In this document: positions 61,595-64,000 of the stretch, piece by piece | Position numbering within the stretch: position 1 is the first letter of the stretch | How the letters are laid out: each line of letters starts with the position of its first letter | Source of the DNA: Dermatophilaceae bacterium Sec6.4 | Lineage (GTDB): Bacteria > Actinomycetota > Actinomycetes > Actinomycetales > Dermatophilaceae | Reading direction: 5' to 3' | DNA: 64,000 nucleotides | Assembly: GCA_039636865.1 (NCBI GenBank) | Contig: CP144172.1 | Span: 1,240,001-1,304,000 of the forward strand | Made by a program: the position numbers and the translations under genes | Notes under the pieces: generated by a model | Told to the model about the DNA's origin: nothing | The model's input: only the letters and a program-made list of their open reading frames with translations | Database searches by the model: none

Positions 61595-62590
61595 ATGGAT
61601 CTGGATGCCTACGTCGCGGCTCATCACGGGGAATGGGAGCGGTTGCGTGAGCTCGGGGGCAGGGGGCGGTTGACCGCCGCCGAGGCCGATGAACTGCTCG
61701 ACCTCTATCAGCGGGCTGCGACCCATCTGTCCCAGATTCGGTCCACGGCAGCAGATCCGGCGTTGGTGCGGTATCTCTCGGCCGTGTTGTCCCGGGCCCG
61801 CGCGAAATCGATGGGTGGCCGTACCAGCACCTGGGCGGGGGTGGCGAGGTTCTTCGCGGCGACCTTCCCGGCCGTCTTGTACCGTCTGCGCCGGTGGTGG
61901 CTGGGGGTGCTGGTCAGCAATGTCGTGGCGGCGTTCGCGGTCGGTGCATGGGTTGCCCAGCATCCCGGTGTGCAGACGTCGTTCATCAGCGCAAAACAGG
62001 CTAACCAACTGGTCGACAAGGACTTCGCGGGTTACTACACCGAGTACGCGGCAACTGATTTCGCCACCCGGGTATGGACGAACAACGTATGGGTGGCCGC
62101 CCTGTGCATTGCCTCCGGCGTGCTCGGACTTCCGGTGATCTACCTGCTCTTCCAGAACGTGATGAACGTGGCGATCATCGGTGGATTGATGGCCTCGCAC
62201 GGCAAGCTGTCGCTCTTCTTCGGGCTGATCCTGCCGCACGGGATGTTGGAGTTGACGGCGGTGTTCGTGGCGGCCGGAGCGGGCCTGAAGCTGTTCTGGT
62301 CATGGATCGAACCGGGCGGACGGACCCGGATGGATGCGATGGCCGCCGAGGGGCGGGCCGTCATCACGGTGGCGATGGGGCTGGTCGTGGTGCTGCTGGT
62401 GACCGGGATCATCGAAGCATTCGTCACCCCGTCGGGGTTGCCCACCGGAGCGCGGATCGGGATCGGAGCGGCCGCTGAGGTGTTGTTCTTCCTCTACGTC
62501 TTCATCATCGGCCGGCGGGCGTGGCGCGACGGCGACATGGGTGAGGTCGCCGAGATCGACCGCAGCGCCGCGTTGCCCACCGCTGCCTGA
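61595..62590 (+). CDS. Stage II sporulation protein M-like membrane protein
   Basis: A 331-residue membrane protein of the SpoIIM/DUF95 family with about five or six helices in the C-terminal two thirds. Features: the N-terminal helical domain LDAYVAAHHGEWERLRELGG, AELDLYQ-type sequence, VWTNNVWVAALCIASGVLGL, NVMNVAIIGGLMASHGKLS and FFGLILPHGMLELTAVFVAA, where the HGxxE motif is conserved. It is not a sign of sporulation: relatives occur with RDD, DUF58 and MoxR genes in many actinobacteria. ATG 61595 follows a -10-like TACCGT. Confidence 0.88.
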   Translation: MDLDAYVAAHHGEWERLRELGGRGRLTAAEADELLDLYQRAATHLSQIRSTAADPALVRYLSAVLSRARAKSMGGRTSTWAGVARFFAATFPAVLYRLRRWWLGVLVSNVVAAFAVGAWVAQHPGVQTSFISAKQANQLVDKDFAGYYTEYAATDFATRVWTNNVWVAALCIASGVLGLPVIYLLFQNVMNVAIIGGLMASHGKLSLFFGLILPHGMLELTAVFVAAGAGLKLFWSWIEPGGRTRMDAMAAEGRAVITVAMGLVVVLLVTGIIEAFVTPSGLPTGARIGIGAAAEVLFFLYVFIIGRRAWRDGDMGEVAEIDRSAALPTAA

Positions 62591-62599
62591 GTCTCATCT

Positions 62600-62647
62600 T
62601 TTGGACATGCTGAACGGGGCACATGCGCCCCGTTCAGCATGTCCAAA
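62600..62647. terminator. Perfect 21-bp palindrome between convergent genes
   Basis: The 21 bp at 62600-62620 (TTTGGACATGCTGAACGGGG plus C) are perfectly inverted at 62627-62647 with a 6-nt ACATGC loop. It starts 10 bp after the SpoIIM-like stop and ends 12 bp before the end of the DUF58 gene. CTTTT precedes one arm and AAA follows the other, so it may act as a bidirectional terminator. Confidence 0.75.
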
Positions 62648-62658
62648 TCGCGAGATGG

Positions 62659-63954
62659 TCAGAGCAGACCCTGGCGCTTGAGCATCAGGTAGTGGTCCAC
62701 GAGCGCTGTCGGCAATTCCTGCGGAGACTGGTCCAGCACGGTGATGCCGAGCTGACCGAGGGCCGCGGCAGCACGCTCACGCAACATGATGGTGCGCTCG
62801 GCAGCGGCTGCGTCGTACGCCTGGAACGCCGTCTCGCGCTGCCCGGCTATCTCCTGCAGCAGCGGGTCGGTCACGGAGGCGAGGACGACGCGGTGCCGCC
62901 GGGTGAGCGCGGGCAGACTCGGCAGCAGGCTGTGCTCGATCGCGGCCGGCTCCAGGGAGGTGAGGAGCACGACCAGCGCGCGCTGTCTCGACATGCTTTC
63001 CACGGCTGCGGCGAGGCGTGGCCAACTGGCTTCGACGAGGTCGGACTCCAGGGGAGCCATCGCGGTCACCAGCTGGTGCAGCAGCTGACCGCGGTCCTGC
63101 ACGCCGGTCACACGCGCCTGCACCGATCGTGCCCCGGCGAAGAACTGCACCCGGTCGCCTGCCCGCGATGCCAGCGCAGCGAGCAGCAGCGCCGCGTCCA
63201 TGCTGTGGTCCAGGCGGGTCGTGTCGCCCACCCGACCGGCGCTGGTGCGCGAGGTGTCCAGGACGATGACCACGCGCCGATCGCGCTCCGGTTGCCAGGT
63301 GCGCACGACCAGGTGCTGTCGTCGTGCGGTGGCCCGCCAATCCAGGCTGCGTACATCGTCGCCCTCGACGTAGTCACGCAGCGAATCGAATTCGGTGCCC
63401 TGCCCGCGCACCCGTACGGCGGAGCGTCCGTCGATCTGCCGCAGCGCCCGCAACCTGCTCGGTAGGTGCCGCCGCGAGGGGTACGCTGGGAGTGCGCGCA
63501 CCGATCCCGGAACCCGCATCGATCGTTGCCGGGCCGCAATACCCAGCGGTCCGAAAGAGCGGACGGTGACCTGGTCCGCGAGACGGTCGCCCCGGCGTAC
63601 CGGGGTCAGCACCGTGTTCAGGCGGGCACTCTCACCGGAGGGTAGCGACGTCCTGTGTCGCTGCGAATGGGCGCCGGCCGAGGGCTGCCAGGCGTCGCGC
63701 ACCAGGGCGCGGACACGGCGGCTGCCGTCGTTGCGCACCAGCAGGGAAGTCTGCGAGGACTCACCGAGCAGGACCTGAGGGGACGCCGAGCGGGAGAAGA
63801 CCAGCCGGGAAGGGGCGCCCGCGAGAAGCAGGTCGACACCGATCAGTACACCGACCACGGCCAGCCAGAGCAGCACGGAGAGCCCGCTCGGCACCAGGAC
63901 GACGTAGATCAGCCCCAGTGCGGCGAGCGCGACGGCGCGTCCGGTGATGGCCAT
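62659..63954 (-). CDS. DUF58 domain protein
   Basis: A 431-residue protein with two N-terminal membrane helices (AVALAALGLIYVVLVPSG, VLLWLAVVGVLIGVDLLLA), a beta-rich middle part and the DUF58 motif FDSLRDYVEGDDVRSLDWRA, followed by a von Willebrand A-like domain (VVIVLDTSRTSAGRVG). DUF58 proteins are encoded beside MoxR ATPases and are thought to be their partners in assembling other proteins. It follows the end of another minus-strand gene by 9 bp. Confidence 0.9.
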   Translation of the reverse strand: MAITGRAVALAALGLIYVVLVPSGLSVLLWLAVVGVLIGVDLLLAGAPSRLVFSRSASPQVLLGESSQTSLLVRNDGSRRVRALVRDAWQPSAGAHSQRHRTSLPSGESARLNTVLTPVRRGDRLADQVTVRSFGPLGIAARQRSMRVPGSVRALPAYPSRRHLPSRLRALRQIDGRSAVRVRGQGTEFDSLRDYVEGDDVRSLDWRATARRQHLVVRTWQPERDRRVVIVLDTSRTSAGRVGDTTRLDHSMDAALLLAALASRAGDRVQFFAGARSVQARVTGVQDRGQLLHQLVTAMAPLESDLVEASWPRLAAAVESMSRQRALVVLLTSLEPAAIEHSLLPSLPALTRRHRVVLASVTDPLLQEIAGQRETAFQAYDAAAAERTIMLRERAAAALGQLGITVLDQSPQELPTALVDHYLMLKRQGLL

Positions 63955-63963
63955 ATCAGGAAT

Positions 63964-64000
63964 TCAGCGGGGGACCGGCACAGACCCGGCGGCGGACTCC
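63964..64000 (-). CDS. 3' end of a probable MoxR-family ATPase gene
   Basis: Only the last codons are in the window. Read on the minus strand they give ESAAGSVPVPR and a TGA stop, 9 bp before the DUF58 start. The VPVP-type ending and position before DUF58 fit a MoxR AAA ATPase, the usual neighbour, but the sequence is too short to prove it. Confidence 0.35.
   Translation of the reverse strand, partial: ESAAGSVPVPR

Noticed and set aside
1..64000. CRISPR array, tRNA or rRNA genes, phage or IS elements
   Set aside because: No regular repeat-spacer series, no cloverleaf or rRNA-like stretch, and no transposase, integrase or phage structural gene were found among the coding frames.

Overview
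The window is 64 kb of high-GC DNA packed with short-gap or overlapping genes, many starting with GTG, typical of an actinobacterium. A mycothiol-pathway deacetylase (mshB), a 7Fe ferredoxin next to dapC, a DUF3017 protein after folD, a DUF6350 protein before purN and a mycobacterial-type sdhCAB operon all point to Actinomycetota. Gene order and protein style suggest Micrococcales (Dermacoccaceae/Intrasporangiaceae-like), but that family-level placement is only an inference. I saw no rRNA, tRNA, CRISPR array, integrase or IS transposase.

Layout. 0.2-5.1 kb: an RNA-repair island, hen1-pnkp followed by a nucleotidyltransferase (RlaP-like) that is split by a one-base frameshift. 5.1-10 kb: excalibur protein, two overlapping fluoride channels, a VIT-type metal transporter, GATase, Nudix hydrolase and two conserved unknowns. 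10.2-15.2 kb: typA, mshB, flavin reductase, VanW-like cell-wall protein. 15.2-16.3 kb: an AbiEi-like/nuclease gene bracketed by two copies of a 60-bp palindrome. 16.3-20.3 kb: GNAT, fdxA-dapC, gltA. 20.4-29.7 kb: DUF6350-purN-purH, yjbQ, GNAT, folD-DUF3017, mdh, icd, epimerase. 29.7-37.1 kb: S10 peptidase, small membrane protein with a BlaI/MecI-like operator, xth, HAD phosphatase, a second AbiEi-like/nuclease gene again bracketed by palindromes, DeoR regulator, trpS, 2H phosphoesterase. 37.2-40.7 kb: sdhCAB behind a DtxR/IdeR-like iron box. 40.9-49.4 kb: Tat-type secreted protein, manC, pyrD, CapA lipoprotein, acyl-CoA mutase large subunit, a secreted RNase with a barstar inhibitor, and two tandem paralogous lipoproteins. 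49.5-60.7 kb: a nucleoside uptake and salvage region (M20 hydrolase, BMP-type binding protein, ATPase, two permeases, cdd, deoA, add), interrupted by three opposite-strand paralogous lipoproteins. 60.7-64 kb: RDD protein, SpoIIM-like protein, DUF58 and the end of a probable MoxR ATPase.

How genes work together. gltA, icd, mdh and sdhCAB give much of the TCA cycle. BMP/ABC, cdd, deoA and add import nucleosides and release bases and pentose phosphates. purN-purH-folD join purine synthesis with one-carbon folate supply. Hen1 and Pnkp together heal, mark and reseal cleaved RNA.

Most unusual signals: two nuclease-like genes each enclosed by long palindromes; several further long perfect palindromes between genes; a family of three unknown lipoproteins sharing a VDKTYD motif; BlaI/MecI-like and IdeR-like operators; ATTAC repeats in front of a possible ribbon-helix-helix protein; and a large number of genes with a -10-like hexamer only 6-9 nt before the start codon, implying widespread leaderless transcripts.
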